This document shows, piece after piece, positions 5,586 to 5,619 of a DNA stretch of 5,619 bases. The notes below the pieces were generated by a model that was not told where the DNA came from, searched no databases, and was given only the letters and a program-made list of their open reading frames with translations. The stretch covers positions 34,602-40,220 of the forward strand of contig NZ_JAUMTY010000009.1 of NCBI RefSeq assembly GCF_030530965.1, written 5' to 3'. The first letter of the stretch is position 1; every line of letters begins with the position of its first letter. Made by a program: the position numbers and the translations under genes. Origin of the DNA: Corynebacterium sp. GTDB lineage: Bacteria > Actinomycetota > Actinomycetes > Mycobacteriales > Mycobacteriaceae.

Positions 5586-5619
5586 CGGATCCGTAACCAA
5601 AAGTTGCCATCACTTGTGA

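Noticed and set aside
1..5619. CRISPR array, tRNA/rRNA genes, insertion sequences, prophage or toxin-antitoxin genes
   Set aside because: No spaced direct repeats, no cloverleaf-like sequences and no transposase or integrase motifs were seen. Almost the whole window is filled by four complete conserved genes and one partial one.

Overview
The window is a tightly packed, one-direction gene cluster on the minus strand. Read in transcription order, from high to low coordinates, it holds: a resuscitation-promoting factor (rpfB, called rpf2 in corynebacteria), the 16S rRNA dimethyladenosine transferase rsmA/ksgA, a protein at the ispE position, a two-cassette ABC-F ATPase of the Uup type, and the first 17 codons of a fifth gene that runs off the left edge. 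The order rpfB-ksgA-ispE is a hallmark of mycolic-acid-type Actinobacteria (Rv1009-Rv1010-Rv1011 in Mycobacterium tuberculosis), and an ABC-F gene after ispE fits corynebacteria. The moderate GC content and the RpfB architecture (membrane anchor, DUF348 repeats, G5, Rpf lysozyme-like domain) also fit Corynebacterium or a close relative. The species cannot be named from the sequence.

Layout: 5493-5619 is the leader and promoter region of rpfB. It has a plausible -35/-10 pair, a TG5T motif resembling a RamA site inside the spacer, and a small hairpin abutting the ribosome binding site. rpfB and rsmA are 9 bases apart and rsmA has no evident Shine-Dalgarno, which suggests translational coupling. 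A 30-base gap with a near-perfect Shine-Dalgarno leads into the ispE-position gene. After it come an 81-base gap, the ABC-F gene, a 72-base gap with a hairpin, and the start of the next gene.

The notable result is the ispE-position protein (441 residues; typical IspE is about 280-320). It aligns with IspE along its scaffold, but the residues that define an active GHMP kinase are replaced: the PAKxN lysine and asparagine, the HEL substrate motif, the GGS phosphate loop, the GSDVPF aspartate and the GSGPT motif. It also carries an acidic insertion. The frame is open and the ribosome binding site is excellent, so it looks like an expressed pseudoenzyme or a repurposed protein rather than a decaying gene. 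If so, the genome must supply CDP-ME kinase activity from another gene or make isoprenoids another way.

The remaining genes look functional. They link cell-wall remodelling and regrowth (RpfB), ribosome maturation (RsmA) and ribosome-associated or DNA-associated ABC-F activity in what is probably one transcription unit with internal modulation.
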